Counted from the first letter of the stretch, positions 27,055-36,559 are shown. The stretch is 64,000 nucleotides of DNA from Leptolyngbyaceae cyanobacterium JSC-12 (GCA_000309945.1 CM001633.1:1770292-1834291); one strand, 5' to 3'. Made by a program: numbers and translations. The notes: generated by a model not told the origin, from the letters alone.

Positions 27055-28086
27055 ATGTCTGTTGAATCTTCAGTGAATCGTCAGCCCCGCCTGCTGATTG
27101 TCACGGTTAATTACCGCACTGCTCATTTAGTGATTGAAAGCCTGCAATGCCTTGCTAAGGAAATTCAATCAACTCCCATCTTCAAAGTTGCTGTGGTTGA
27201 TAACAACTCTAAAGATGACTCGACTGGAAAAATTGCTGCCGCGATCGCCGCAGAAGGCTGGGAAGACTGGGTTACTTTGATGCCCTCCAGTGTTAACGGG
27301 GGATTTTCTTACGGTAACAACTACGCCATTCGCCCAGCATTACAGTCCCCCAATCCGCCAGACTATTTCCTGTTACTTAACCCCGATGCTCAAGTTCGTC
27401 CTGGAGCGATCCAAACGTTGATTGATTTTATGGATCATCATCCCAAGGTCGGAATTGCAGGAGCAAGCCTCGAGGAACAAAATGGTAAGCCATGGCCCTA
27501 CGCGTTTCGCTTTCCCAGCATCATTGGTGAATTTGAGTTTGGGTTTCGTCTTGGCATTGTCTCCAAGCTTTTGTCTCAATGGAAAGTTGTGAAGGTAATG
27601 GAGCAAGACAAGGCGCAACCCATTGACTGGCTACCTGGAGCTTGCATGATGATCCGGCGCGAAGTCTTTGAATCAATTGGTTTAATGGATGAGGGATATT
27701 TTCTCTATTACGAGGAAACAGACTTCTGCCTCCAGGCAAAACGAGCAGGTTGGAGTTGCTGGTATGTTCCGCAAAGCCGAGTAATGCACATTCTTGGGCA
27801 AAGCACAGGCGTAACGGCTAAAAACCAGGCTCCTAAACGTCTACCCCAATACTGGTATGACTCAAGACGGCGCTATTTCTTGAAGAATCATGGTTGGCTT
27901 TATGCCGCGATCGCAGATGCCAGTTGGCTCGTGGGCTACGGGTTATGGCGTGTTCGTCGTATCCTTCAACGCAAGCCAGACGGAGATCCTCCTAAAATGC
28001 TGTGGGATTCGTTCCAGAACAGTGTATTTTTCAAGCGTGAAATTCCTTGTCAGGAATTGCCTCAGCCACAACAGGTCACGAACTAA
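27055..28086 (+). CDS. Family 2 glycosyltransferase (rhamnosyltransferase-like)
   Basis: 343 residues with a GT-A fold: LLIVTVNYRTAHLVIESLQ at the N-terminus, VAVVDNNSKDDS, NGGFSYGNNYAI, and the metal-binding region LLLNPDAQVRPGAI. GACMMIRREVFESIGLMDEG then FLYYEETDFCLQAKRAGW is typical of rhamnosyl/glucosyltransferases of cell-surface polysaccharides. A C-terminal hydrophobic patch (WLYAAIADASWLVGYGLW) may touch the membrane. mobA begins 6 bp after it. Confidence 0.9.
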   Translation: MSVESSVNRQPRLLIVTVNYRTAHLVIESLQCLAKEIQSTPIFKVAVVDNNSKDDSTGKIAAAIAAEGWEDWVTLMPSSVNGGFSYGNNYAIRPALQSPNPPDYFLLLNPDAQVRPGAIQTLIDFMDHHPKVGIAGASLEEQNGKPWPYAFRFPSIIGEFEFGFRLGIVSKLLSQWKVVKVMEQDKAQPIDWLPGACMMIRREVFESIGLMDEGYFLYYEETDFCLQAKRAGWSCWYVPQSRVMHILGQSTGVTAKNQAPKRLPQYWYDSRRRYFLKNHGWLYAAIADASWLVGYGLWRVRRILQRKPDGDPPKMLWDSFQNSVFFKREIPCQELPQPQQVTN

Positions 28087-28091
28087 AGCCA

Positions 28092-28715
28092 ATGGAACTT
28101 TCACTGTCAGCCATGATTCTGGCAGGAGGGCAAAGCTCCCGTATGGGGCAAGACAAGGCACAAATTTTGGTTCATGGAGTGCCTTTATTGCGACGGATCT
28201 GTGAAGTAGCTTTGCAGTGTAGTTCTTCAGTCTTTGTGGTGACTTCCCGCCCAGAGACCTATCGCGCTATCCTGCCAGACGGCTGTGAGTTACTCCAGGA
28301 GCAGCCTTTACCTCATGAGTCATTGCCGCACGGACCGTTAGTTGGGTTTAGTCAAGGGCTTGCTTGTGTACAAACTGAGTGGGTATTGCTGCTTGCTTGT
28401 GATTTACCCTGCCTCCAGGTAGACATCCTCCAACGTTGGATAGATCAGCTTGATCACCAGCTTAATCAGCACGATGAATTAACTGCTTTGCTACCGTGGA
28501 CTCAATACGGTTGGGAACCTTTGTGTGGCTTTTACCGAACGAGTTGTTTAATTAGACTGCGCTCGTTTATTCAGCAGGGAGGACGCTCCTTTCAACGGTG
28601 GTTGGCTCAAGAATCAGTACACGCAATCACGTTTAGCGATGACCCAGTACAACAGCAGCAAGAGCGGCGGATGTTGTTTAATTGCAATACTCTAGAAGAC
28701 CTAGCATCTCTATGA
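28092..28715 (+). CDS. mobA: Molybdenum cofactor guanylyltransferase
   Basis: MobA transfers GMP to molybdopterin to make the MGD cofactor, used in cyanobacteria by nitrate reductase. The NTP-binding signature SAMILAGGQSSRMGQDKA is intact, followed by LLACDLPCLQ (metal-binding D) and LLPWTQYGWEPLCGFYRTSC. ATG 28092 is preferred over an in-frame GTG at 28047 that would overlap the preceding glycosyltransferase. About 208 residues, normal length. It converges on and overlaps mreD by 6 bp. Confidence 0.92.
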   Translation: MELSLSAMILAGGQSSRMGQDKAQILVHGVPLLRRICEVALQCSSSVFVVTSRPETYRAILPDGCELLQEQPLPHESLPHGPLVGFSQGLACVQTEWVLLLACDLPCLQVDILQRWIDQLDHQLNQHDELTALLPWTQYGWEPLCGFYRTSCLIRLRSFIQQGGRSFQRWLAQESVHAITFSDDPVQQQQERRMLFNCNTLEDLASL

Positions 28716-29273
28716 TTGTTGCTCAATTGTTTGGATATATTGCCACCAGCGGTTGAGCGGATAGTATACAATCGGTGCCCACAAGCTACTTAAAACGGCT
28801 GACCCTAACGCAATTAATTGATGATAAGTCCAGATTTCAACCAGAGTGCGATCGCCCTGAAAACTGTATTGAATTGCCGTCATAGTTTCCGCAATCACTG
28901 CCATAGCAAATACTATCAGCGCGATTGAAATAAAGTCTTCCTTCAGGTATCGCTCTTTTCGAAGTCGTGCAGTCAACACACCCACCAGCATCAAGCTGAC
29001 TACATGAGTTGGCGTGTAAGCTGTCATCCCGTCTTGAATCAACCCCAAAATTAGCCCTGCTAATGCTCCTTGCAGAGCTGTGCGCTTCACACTCCAAGCA
29101 ACAACCCAAATCAGAAGCCAATTGGGACCGATTCCAGCCAACTCCATTCCTGGTAAGCGACTTGGAGATACCAATAGACACAGCAACACTGACCCTGCAG
29201 TGACGGCACAATTGATGGCAATCCGGGCAGATGGGCTTTCTTGTAAAACAGCAGTCAAGGATTCATTTTTCAT
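28710..29273 (-). CDS. mreD: Rod shape-determining protein MreD
   Basis: 187-residue inner-membrane protein with about five helices, including INCAVTAGSVLLCLLVS, LIWVVAWSVKRTALQGALAG and FISIALIVFAMAVIAETM. GLILGLIQDGMTAYTPTHV resembles the MreD core. Sequence conservation in this family is low; the assignment rests largely on the order mreB-mreC-mreD, 16 bp after mreC. It is part of the elongasome that guides sidewall peptidoglycan synthesis. Confidence 0.88.
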   Translation of the reverse strand: MKNESLTAVLQESPSARIAINCAVTAGSVLLCLLVSPSRLPGMELAGIGPNWLLIWVVAWSVKRTALQGALAGLILGLIQDGMTAYTPTHVVSLMLVGVLTARLRKERYLKEDFISIALIVFAMAVIAETMTAIQYSFQGDRTLVEIWTYHQLIALGSAVLSSLWAPIVYYPLNRWWQYIQTIEQQS

Positions 29274-29289
29274 GGCAGGGGGGCGATCG

Positions 29290-30054
29290 CTAATTCGTTG
29301 CCTTACCAGGTTGAACCTGAGTGTGTGGATGAATAATCGCCCACTCTAAAAAGCTGACTGGCGCAGTTAACTCAATCACCGCCTCTGGAGCAGGGCTTTT
29401 GCTCATATTGATTGACTCTACCCTTCCAACAGGTAACCCAGCCGGAAAAAGCTGGCTAAGGGATGACGTAGTAATCACATCCCCTTGCCGCACATCGGGC
29501 ACCTTATCAAAAAACTCCATCACCGCCCGATTGGAAGATTGCCCACGAATATAGCCCATGAAACGACTGCGACTCACCGTGACTCCAACCCGGCTAGAAG
29601 GGTCACTTAGCAGCAATACTCGGCTAGTGTTCGGCGTAACGCTAATCACTCGCCCCACGACTCCCCCCGGAGCCATCACAATATAGCCTTCCTTAATTCC
29701 GTCTCGGCTGCCTCTCCCCATTAGAACGTATTGCCACCAATGGTCGGCGCTTCTCCCTACAACGGGAGCCGTAATTCCAGGTTTCTTCGCTTGCTCAACG
29801 TAGCCCAACAACGTCCGAAATTGCTGATTTTGGCTTTCTAGCTCTGTGAGCCTTTGTTGTAGTTCTTGAATCTGAGCATTCGTCAGAACAGTTTTGCGCT
29901 CAAGGTCAGGCTGAAAAGGGCGAACCAACAATTGGTAAGCCTCATAAAGCATTGCGCCTTCTGTCTGCCGTAGAAAAAGTGCAGTCCCAACTGCCAGACC
30001 CACCAACGTAGTCTGTACCCGATGACGGTCCCACCAGCGACGGAGCGTAAACAT
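29290..30054 (-). CDS. mreC: Rod shape-determining protein MreC
   Basis: 254 residues: a short cytoplasmic start, one membrane helix (TTLVGLAVGTALFL), a coiled coil (TNAQIQELQQRLTELESQNQ) and a periplasmic beta domain with APVVGRSADHWWQYVLMGRG, VAPGGVVGRV-like MAPGGVVGRVISV and LLSDPSSRVGV. MreC bridges MreB filaments to the peptidoglycan synthases. It lies between mreB (77 bp upstream) and mreD. Confidence 0.95.
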   Translation of the reverse strand: MFTLRRWWDRHRVQTTLVGLAVGTALFLRQTEGAMLYEAYQLLVRPFQPDLERKTVLTNAQIQELQQRLTELESQNQQFRTLLGYVEQAKKPGITAPVVGRSADHWWQYVLMGRGSRDGIKEGYIVMAPGGVVGRVISVTPNTSRVLLLSDPSSRVGVTVSRSRFMGYIRGQSSNRAVMEFFDKVPDVRQGDVITTSSLSQLFPAGLPVGRVESINMSKSPAPEAVIELTAPVSFLEWAIIHPHTQVQPGKATN

Positions 30055-30131
30055 AAAAATTCAAAAGCTTAGACAAATTGAGCCAGGTGGTACACAAACA
30101 GAATTCCAAAAAATGGAGGACAATCAGAAAA

Positions 30132-31169
30132 CTAGAAATTACGAGAACGACCGCTAAACACCCGTTCAAGTTGCTTAAAATTCTCTAGTACGCGCCCTGT
30201 TCCTAGCACAACACAACTCAGGGGATCGGCCGCAACATGAACAACAATTCCAGTTTCGTGGCTGATTAACGTATCCAAACCTTTGAGCAGTGCTCCGCCA
30301 CCTGCTAACATGATGCCGCGATCAATAATGTCTGCAGCAAGTTCGGGAGGAGTACGTTCTAGCGTGCGTTTCACGGCATCGACGATGACTGCTAGTGGCT
30401 CTGCCATACTTTCCCGAATTTCAGCACTCTTGACTTTCACGGTACGAGGTAACCCTGAAAGTAGATGCAAACCGCGAACTTCCATCTCAGCATCATCGTC
30501 AATAGGATAGGCAGACCCGATGGTAATTTTGATTTCTTCTGCAGTGCGCTCACCAATTACCAGGTTATGAACTTTTTTCATGTACTGGGAAATGGAATCA
30601 CTGAGTTCATCTCCAGCAACGCGCACCGATTCGCTCAGAACAGTGCCTTGCAAGCTGAGCACTGCCACTTCGGTTGTGCCACCGCCAATATCAATAATCA
30701 TATTTCCGGTTGGTTCAGCTACAGGCAAGCCTGCGCCGATCGCAGCCGCAACAGGTTCATCAATTAGATAAACATCACGGGCACCTGCCTGAGAAGCTGC
30801 ATCCATCACCGCCCGCCGTTCAACTCCGGTAACTCCACTAGGAATACCAATAACGATACGAGGAGCAACCAGCGTCTTGCCTTCATTTACGCGAGTAATG
30901 AAGTGTTTTAACATTAACTCAGCAGTATCAAAGTCGGCAATCACACCATCGCGCAGAGGGCGAAGTGCAACCACATTGCCAGGAGTTCGCCCTAGCATTC
31001 GTTTTGCATCTTCTCCAACTGCCAGAGGAACCTTCTCATCCTGGTCTATAGCTACCACAGATGGCTCTTGGAGCACAATTCCTTTACCAGAAACATAGAC
31101 CAGGGTGTTCGCAGTACCCAGGTCAATGCCCATATCCCGAGAGAGAGAGAAACGACTGAAAAGACCCAC
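30132..31169 (-). CDS. mreB: Rod shape-determining protein MreB (bacterial actin)
   Basis: 345-residue actin-fold ATPase. ATP-binding motifs are [18 protein letters not shown] (phosphate 1), [16 protein letters not shown] (phosphate 2) and [14 protein letters not shown] (adenosine). [17 protein letters not shown] is also characteristic. It assembles membrane-associated filaments that organise cell elongation. Translation appears to start at GTG 31169 and the protein begins [18 protein letters not shown]. It is the first gene of the mreBCD operon. Confidence 0.97.
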   Translation of the reverse strand: MGLFSRFSLSRDMGIDLGTANTLVYVSGKGIVLQEPSVVAIDQDEKVPLAVGEDAKRMLGRTPGNVVALRPLRDGVIADFDTAELMLKHFITRVNEGKTLVAPRIVIGIPSGVTGVERRAVMDAASQAGARDVYLIDEPVAAAIGAGLPVAEPTGNMIIDIGGGTTEVAVLSLQGTVLSESVRVAGDELSDSISQYMKKVHNLVIGERTAEEIKITIGSAYPIDDDAEMEVRGLHLLSGLPRTVKVKSAEIRESMAEPLAVIVDAVKRTLERTPPELAADIIDRGIMLAGGGALLKGLDTLISHETGIVVHVAADPLSCVVLGTGRVLENFKQLERVFSGRSRNF

Positions 31170-31662
31170 TAGCCTCTATGCCTCTAAACGACTAAACGCG
31201 CAACAAATCGAAATCAAGACTGGATTCTATTACGTTTTTGATCACGAGTCTAGTAAGAAATCTAGAGCCTCGTGATAGTCCAGTTTCCATCAATTCAACA
31301 ATCTTTCGAGATGACAGGAGGAAAATCTAAGGCTGATAAACTTCAACCGAAGTCTAATTAATTTTCTTTTAATTAAGATTTACTTAAAGGATTTTGGTTG
31401 AAAAATCTAAAGAAACTGCAGGTAGATAACCCTAAGGCTTTAACTTTACATCAAATCTTGTGCATTGCATTAATAATTCCTGCGATCGCGCAAAGGGGAT
31501 ACCCCAAAGGGTAAGTCTAACAAGCTAAGAAACTATCCCAGAGATGATAAGATCATACGTATTAGTTAGATGCATTTCTCGCTACGATGCGTAGAATGAT
31601 AACTTACGTTCCTGTGCACTGGTTGAACTGAAATTGTACTGAACTAACCTGACAAATTGCTT
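31170..31662. other. Divergent intergenic region, mreB / ssb
   Basis: About 490 bp holding the promoters of both divergent genes. A short GGGG-ATA-CCCC dyad lies around 31496-31506. I see no other motif, small gene or RNA. Confidence 0.5.
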
Positions 31663-32028
31663 ATGAGCCTGAACGTTGTGACCTTAGTAGGTCGAGTTGG
31701 GGGAGATCCTGACGTTAAATATTTTGAATCGGGTAGTGTAGTTTGCAATATGACACTTGCTGTCAAGCGGCAATCTCGTAATAGTGATCAACCAGATTGG
31801 TTCAATCTGGAACTCTGGGGACAAACAGCCGAGGTGGCGGCAAACTACGTTCGCAAAGGAAGCCTGATTGGTGTTACTGGGTCGCTGAAGCTGGATACCT
31901 GGAAAGACCGCGCCACCGGAGCTAATCGTTCGAAGCCTGTGATTCGGGTAGACCGTATGGAACTGTTGGGGTCTAAACGGGACAACGAAGCCGAAATATC
32001 CGGTGGTGGATACAGTGATGAGTTTTAG
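31663..32028 (+). CDS. ssb: Single-stranded DNA-binding protein
   Basis: 121 residues of OB fold: NVVTLVGRVGGDPDVKYFES, NMTLAVKRQSRNSDQPDWFN, LELWGQTAEVAANYVRKGSL and GVTGSLKLDTW. It coats ssDNA in replication and repair. It is shorter than enterobacterial SSB and lacks a long disordered linker; the C-terminus SGGGYSDEF has only a minimal acidic tip, as in other compact cyanobacterial SSBs. ATG 31663 is preferred over TTG 31657. Its stop overlaps that of the convergent gene. Confidence 0.93.
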   Translation: MSLNVVTLVGRVGGDPDVKYFESGSVVCNMTLAVKRQSRNSDQPDWFNLELWGQTAEVAANYVRKGSLIGVTGSLKLDTWKDRATGANRSKPVIRVDRMELLGSKRDNEAEISGGGYSDEF

Positions 32029-32747
32029 TAGCTGATTTGTAGTGTCACGGTGGCTTCAACTTGTTGTTCTCCTCCAACGATCGGTGAAGGGAGCGCTGAT
32101 ACCTGTTCAGTGTCTGCGAGTTTGGCATTGTTGATGTTGAAGGGGCGAGGTGCAGGCATGTGCGCTCCGTCAATGCGAATACTTATAATTTCTCGACGAG
32201 TCAGCCCCAATGCACTCAAGACTGCATCAGCTTGAGCCTGAGCATCTTGGGTTGCTTCTCGCAGAGCAACTTTTTGGGCACTAGCGATCGCGCTTTCCGG
32301 GGCAACGAAACTGACTCCATCAATTCGACTGGCTCCCGCTTTGACGGCATTATCCAGAATATCTCCCGCTTTTTGAGTTTCGACCCGAAAACTCACGATA
32401 TTGCTGGCGCTGTATCCGGTCAGCGTCTGGTTGCCATTCTCATACCGATAAGTCGGGTTCAGGTTAATTCCCGTTGTTTCTAACCGTGTGACGTTGCGCG
32501 ATCGCAGCAGAGAAACCACTGAATTAGAGCGACGAGCCACTTCTTGCTGAACTTCATTCGCAGTTTTGCCTTGAGCTTCCACACCTAAACGAACCTGAAC
32601 CAGAGTGGTTGGGACAAATTCTGTTCCACGTCCGCTCACAGTAACTGTCCGCAAGGTTTTTTCTTGCCCGATCGCAGGGGCTACTAAGCCAACTCCTAAG
32701 ACACATGCACCAACTGCGATCGCACTCCACAATTTCCACGAATTCAT
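32025..32747 (-). CDS. SIMPL-domain (DUF541) periplasmic protein
   Basis: 240 residues. A signal peptide (AIAVGACVLGVGLVAPAIGQ) precedes a SIMPL domain: VTVSGRGTEFVPTTLVQVRL, NPTYRYENGNQTLTGYSASN, VRVETQKAG-like FRVETQKAGDILDNAVKAGA, and QAQADAVLSALGLTRREIIS. Family members are periplasmic or outer-membrane proteins linked to stress defence, with no defined biochemistry. The gene converges on ssb and shares four bases of stop-codon sequence with it. Confidence 0.92.
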   Translation of the reverse strand: MNSWKLWSAIAVGACVLGVGLVAPAIGQEKTLRTVTVSGRGTEFVPTTLVQVRLGVEAQGKTANEVQQEVARRSNSVVSLLRSRNVTRLETTGINLNPTYRYENGNQTLTGYSASNIVSFRVETQKAGDILDNAVKAGASRIDGVSFVAPESAIASAQKVALREATQDAQAQADAVLSALGLTRREIISIRIDGAHMPAPRPFNINNAKLADTEQVSALPSPIVGGEQQVEATVTLQISY

Positions 32748-32910
32748 ACTCTCAGATGTCCTTACCGAATCAGGATGTCTCTAATCTGCCATTCAAAGCC
32801 GTGCATTGGGTTCCAGGTTACAGTTTTGGAAACTCCTGATCAGTGTTACAGCATCCAGCCACCTGAAATGCGCGTTACCATAACCACATACTGCTGTTGC
32901 ATGTATCTTA

Positions 32911-33594
32911 ATGAAGATCCCACCCAGTTTCAGTTTCAGTGTTATTGCCATGGTCAGCGCTGTGGGAATAACACAAGCCAGCCCCAGCATTGCTCAGGTG
33001 GGCACAGTCAACCGCAATATTTTCTTCCGCACCCAAAACTATGGAGTGCAAATTACTTGGCGCGGGGGTAGTCCTTATATGACCGTGAGTAACAACGGTT
33101 GGCGAGTAATGCTGGATGCTCCAGCAACCATACTGCCATTACAAGGAGCGGCTGATAACTGGACGACCTACACAGTCGTTTCAGGAGATTATCGGGCAAC
33201 GGTTCGCGTCAGTCCGACAGGAGCAAAGACAATCGCAGTTACACTGGCAGGCAAACGCATTACCGAAGAATATGCTAAGACGTCGTCTATACAAAAACCC
33301 CCCAGTCTGGCAAAACTGCCTGAGCAGGACAGCACAGTGCTTGAGTTTCAAACGGAGGACTACGCAGTTCGGGTATATCGGCAAAAAGGGGATTTGTGGA
33401 TGAATTTATATAACCGTCAGCAGCGAACTGTTGACCTGAAACAGGTTCCTGTAACACTGGTAAACACGAGCGATGCAACTGTTTATCGGCATGATGGCAA
33501 GGTAAGTGTTCAGGCACGGGAAGATGTAAGGGGCGTGCGATCGCTTTATCTTATTCAAGATAATCAAATTCAATATCGAGGGGAGGGCTATTGA
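32911..33594 (+). CDS. Secreted hypothetical protein
   Basis: 227 residues with a clear signal peptide (MKIPPSFSFSVIAMVSAVGI, then TQASPSIAQ). The mature part is beta-rich with two similar halves: FFRTQNYGVQITWRGGSPYM and EFQTEDYAVRVYRQKGDLWM share the pattern F-x-T-x-x-Y-x-V-x-[IV], suggesting an internal duplication. I do not recognise a named family. It lies 48 bp before the ABC-2 ATPase on the same strand, but its role in that transporter is unknown. Confidence 0.75.
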   Translation: MKIPPSFSFSVIAMVSAVGITQASPSIAQVGTVNRNIFFRTQNYGVQITWRGGSPYMTVSNNGWRVMLDAPATILPLQGAADNWTTYTVVSGDYRATVRVSPTGAKTIAVTLAGKRITEEYAKTSSIQKPPSLAKLPEQDSTVLEFQTEDYAVRVYRQKGDLWMNLYNRQQRTVDLKQVPVTLVNTSDATVYRHDGKVSVQAREDVRGVRSLYLIQDNQIQYRGEGY

Positions 33595-33642
33595 GCAAAG
33601 TATCTATCACACAGTCGCAAACCTCCATCATTGAGATCCGCC

Positions 33643-34626
33643 ATGTCTGCAATTCTGGCTGAAAACCTTAGCAAATTTTATCCCGTTGCAATCAAGGAAC
33701 CGGGGCTAAAAGGCACCCTCCGGCATTTCTTCCGGCGCACCTACCGTAACATCAAGGCAGTCCAAAACATTTCCTTTCAAATTGAACCAGGCGAAGTTGT
33801 AGGCTTTTTGGGAGCCAACGGAGCAGGCAAAACGACTACCCTGAAGATGCTCACCGGGTTGATTCACCCCTCCGAAGGCAAAATTAATGTCGCAGGACAT
33901 GTGCCGTTTCAGCGTAAATCCCCCTTTCTTAAAAAAATTACGCTGGTGATGGGGCAAAAGCAGCAATTGATTTGGGATTTACCAGCGCTGGATTCACTCC
34001 GAATTAATGCGGCGGTTTACGGGATCAGCGATCGCGAGTTTCTGCGACAGGTTGATGAGTTAACGGAGATGCTTTCTCTGGAAGGAAAATTATCTCAACC
34101 TGTGCGCAAACTGTCCTTGGGTGAGCGGATGAAAGCAGAATTATTGGCGGCACTGGTGCACCAACCCCAAGTGTTATTTCTGGATGAACCGACTCTAGGG
34201 CTAGATGTGAATGCTCAAGTCAGTGTGCGGGACTTTTTGCGGGAATATAACCAGCGCTACCAGGCAACTGTTTTGCTTACGAGCCACTACATGGCAGATA
34301 TTACTGCTCTTTGCCAGCGGGTTTTGGTGATTCATCAGGGTCAGTTGATTTACGATGGCAGTTTAGATGGATTGGTGCATCGGTTCGCACCCTGCCGTGA
34401 AATTGAAGTGGAACTGGCGAATCCTTATTCCCGCGATCGCCTTGCGGGTTATGGAGATCTGGAAGCGATCGATGGACGGATTGCCAAGTTTTTAGTATCG
34501 CAGGAAGCACTTACCCGTACCGTTGCCCAAATTTTGTCCGATTTAGAAGTCGTGGATTTATCAGTATCGGAACCACCGATTGAAGAAATCATCGGACGAG
34601 TCTTGCAATCAGGATCCGTGGCATGA
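33643..34626 (+). CDS. ABC-2 type exporter ATPase (COG4586-like)
   Basis: About 327 residues. Walker A GFLGANGAGKTTTLKMLTGL, signature LSLGERMKAELLAALVHQP and Walker B VLFLDEPTLGLDVNAQVSVR are intact. A LSLGER signature in place of LSGGQ is typical of the COG4586 group. The N-terminal RHFFRRTYRNIKAVQNISFQ also fits that group. ATG 33643 is preferred over TTG 33631. It overlaps the permease gene by 4 bp (ATGA). The exported substrate is unknown. Confidence 0.92.
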   Translation: MSAILAENLSKFYPVAIKEPGLKGTLRHFFRRTYRNIKAVQNISFQIEPGEVVGFLGANGAGKTTTLKMLTGLIHPSEGKINVAGHVPFQRKSPFLKKITLVMGQKQQLIWDLPALDSLRINAAVYGISDREFLRQVDELTEMLSLEGKLSQPVRKLSLGERMKAELLAALVHQPQVLFLDEPTLGLDVNAQVSVRDFLREYNQRYQATVLLTSHYMADITALCQRVLVIHQGQLIYDGSLDGLVHRFAPCREIEVELANPYSRDRLAGYGDLEAIDGRIAKFLVSQEALTRTVAQILSDLEVVDLSVSEPPIEEIIGRVLQSGSVA

Positions 34627-35429
34627 GTCAAACTACCCCCTTCAAAAAAGTCTGGCGTATTGCAACTACACTTCTGTCTGTTTACTATGCCTACATGCTG
34701 GAGTACCGGGCAGAATTGCTGCTGTGGGTGTTATCTGGCTCTCTACCCATTATCCTCATGGGCATCTGGATTCAAGCATCACGCACAGGGCATTTTTCCC
34801 TCACGCCTGTTGAATTTGCCCGTTACTTTCTGGCAGTCTTCCTGGTACGCCAATTCACCGTCGTCTGGGTGATTTGGGAGTTTGAGCGGGAAATCGTTGA
34901 AGGTAAATTATCGTTTCGGTTACTGCAACCTCTCAATCCCATCTGGCATCATTTCGCCTCTCATTTTGCTGAACGATTTGCTCGTTTGCCCTTTGCATTT
35001 GTTCTCGTCACATTCTTTTTCTGGCTGTATCCCCAAGCATTTTGGATTCCTGATGGGGGGCAGTTGTTTCTGGCATTGCTGGTTATTTTCTTGGCGTTTG
35101 CCTTGCGCTTTCTAATGCAATACACACTGTCGATGGCTGCTTTCTGGACGGAGCGCGCTAGCTCGTTGGAGCAGTTTGGCTTTTTGTTTTATTTATTTCT
35201 GTCAGGAATTATTGCACCGCTGGATGTATTTCCGCCGCTGGTTCGAGAAATTGCCCTCTGGACACCCTACCCTTACTTAATTTACTTTCCTGCTAATTTA
35301 TTGGTAGGGCTGCCTGTGGATCTGGGGCGAGGGCTATTGGTAATGTTGGGATGGAGTGTGGGCTTGTATATGCTTTATCGCTGGCTATGGCGCAAAGGAT
35401 TGCGTCAGTATTCGGGAATGGGGGCTTAG
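34623..35429 (+). CDS. ABC-2 exporter permease 1 (COG4587/DUF990-like)
   Basis: 268-residue membrane protein with about six helices. VYYAYMLEYRAELLLWVLSG and WVIWEFEREIVEGKLSFRLL are typical of this permease group; PLDVFPPLVREIALWTPYPY lies in the second half. It is coupled to the ATPase by a 4-bp overlap. Its partner permease is at 36733, beyond an oppositely oriented gene whose end overlaps this stop by 4 bp. Confidence 0.9.
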   Translation: MSQTTPFKKVWRIATTLLSVYYAYMLEYRAELLLWVLSGSLPIILMGIWIQASRTGHFSLTPVEFARYFLAVFLVRQFTVVWVIWEFEREIVEGKLSFRLLQPLNPIWHHFASHFAERFARLPFAFVLVTFFFWLYPQAFWIPDGGQLFLALLVIFLAFALRFLMQYTLSMAAFWTERASSLEQFGFLFYLFLSGIIAPLDVFPPLVREIALWTPYPYLIYFPANLLVGLPVDLGRGLLVMLGWSVGLYMLYRWLWRKGLRQYSGMGA

Positions 35430-36559
35430 TTTGGACTGGGCTGTTGTTCTTGGCGCTTGATGCCTTCGATATTGGTGTGGTCTTCCAGATAGTCCAGAAG
35501 CTTGAGAAAGTCAGTGCGCGGCAGCGATCGCCCACCAATTTCCCGAAACGCCAACTGTGGCTTGCCATTCTCAACAATGTGATAGCCCCAATAAAGTAAC
35601 TGCTTACTATAGCGAATTGCCACCATATCGGGATCAATGTAATGGCAACGCGCATCCTCTGCCATCATCCGCTCAAATTCGGTTTTTAGTAAGCTATTGA
35701 GGATGTTGTTTCGGCGATCCTCATCGCTGTGATAGTTGTTAATTAGCACGAACAGTTCAGCAGTTTCGTTGAGCCGACGAATTGCTGTGAAGGTTCGCTT
35801 AATCACATCAGCATTCTTATTGATTCCCAGCGGGTTGAGTGTCGTGGGAATAATGCAATAGTTGAACTTTTTGAGGAACTCTTCTGGATTGGCGTCATAT
35901 TCGGGGCTACAGTCGCAAATCACCACTCGTGCATCAGGGTATTCTTCTTCGTTCCACTCGCTGTAGTTCAAGACAGTGATGGTTGCGCCTAGTTGTCCCT
36001 TTGGACCTGGGAGATACACCCCATCTCCCAGCAGTTTACGCAAATTGCTCTGCCGATCCAGGTCAATTAACACTACATCGTAACCATTTAAGGCAAATGC
36101 TCCTGCTAGATGAGCGCTGATAGTGGTTTTACCAACGCCACCTTTGCAGGTAAACACGCCGATGTAGGTTAGTTTTGGGCGCGGAGGAGGGGCAGGAATT
36201 TCGCCATCTTCCCAAATAATTTGATTGTCTCGGAAACTGCCCAGCGCAATGTCAACCACTTCTTCGGTTCGCATGAAGGTGAAGACAGAGGGAGTATAGC
36301 CCGATGCAGAGATCAAAAATCCCCGATTAAACCGGGCAGACATAGGCTGTTCCAGAAAATCTATAAATTTCTCCAATTGTCCGGCATGAACTTTGGCTCG
36401 CTGATTGCGGACTTGTACGGCAACACATTCGCCGTCCCGTTCCAGTTCGATGTCGTAGCCTTGGGTTCCCGGCGGGGCTAACTTTGCCGTCCAGCCTTCT
36501 TGCTCAAACAGGCTGACGAGAACCTTCTCGAAGTCAGATGAATGCTCAAACTGTGACAT
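35426..36559 (-). CDS. Nuclease-like (Mrr fold) domain fused to a ParA-type ATPase
   Basis: 377 residues. Residues ~1-110 resemble restriction-endonuclease-like (Mrr/PD-(D/E)xK) domains: FEKVLVSLFEQEGWTAKLA, GTQGYDIELE with D36, and CVAVQVRNQRAKVHAGQLEK. The usual catalytic lysine of Q-x-K is replaced by arginine (Q49-V-R51), so cleavage activity is doubtful. Residues ~130-375 are a ParA/MinD-type ATPase: deviant Walker A FTCKGGVGKTTISAHLAGAF (139-146 core), VVLIDLDRQSNL, and VVICDCSPEYD. The two parts are joined by a proline-rich linker (IPAPPPRPK). It lies, reversed, between the two permease genes of an ABC-2 exporter. Function unknown; DNA partitioning or genome defence are guesses. Confidence 0.85.
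   Translation of the reverse strand: MSQFEHSSDFEKVLVSLFEQEGWTAKLAPPGTQGYDIELERDGECVAVQVRNQRAKVHAGQLEKFIDFLEQPMSARFNRGFLISASGYTPSVFTFMRTEEVVDIALGSFRDNQIIWEDGEIPAPPPRPKLTYIGVFTCKGGVGKTTISAHLAGAFALNGYDVVLIDLDRQSNLRKLLGDGVYLPGPKGQLGATITVLNYSEWNEEEYPDARVVICDCSPEYDANPEEFLKKFNYCIIPTTLNPLGINKNADVIKRTFTAIRRLNETAELFVLINNYHSDEDRRNNILNSLLKTEFERMMAEDARCHYIDPDMVAIRYSKQLLYWGYHIVENGKPQLAFREIGGRSLPRTDFLKLLDYLEDHTNIEGIKRQEQQPSPN

Noticed and set aside
34623-35429. Second start for permease 1 further downstream
   Set aside because: The ATGA overlap with the ATPase and the conserved N-terminal helix support the first ATG.
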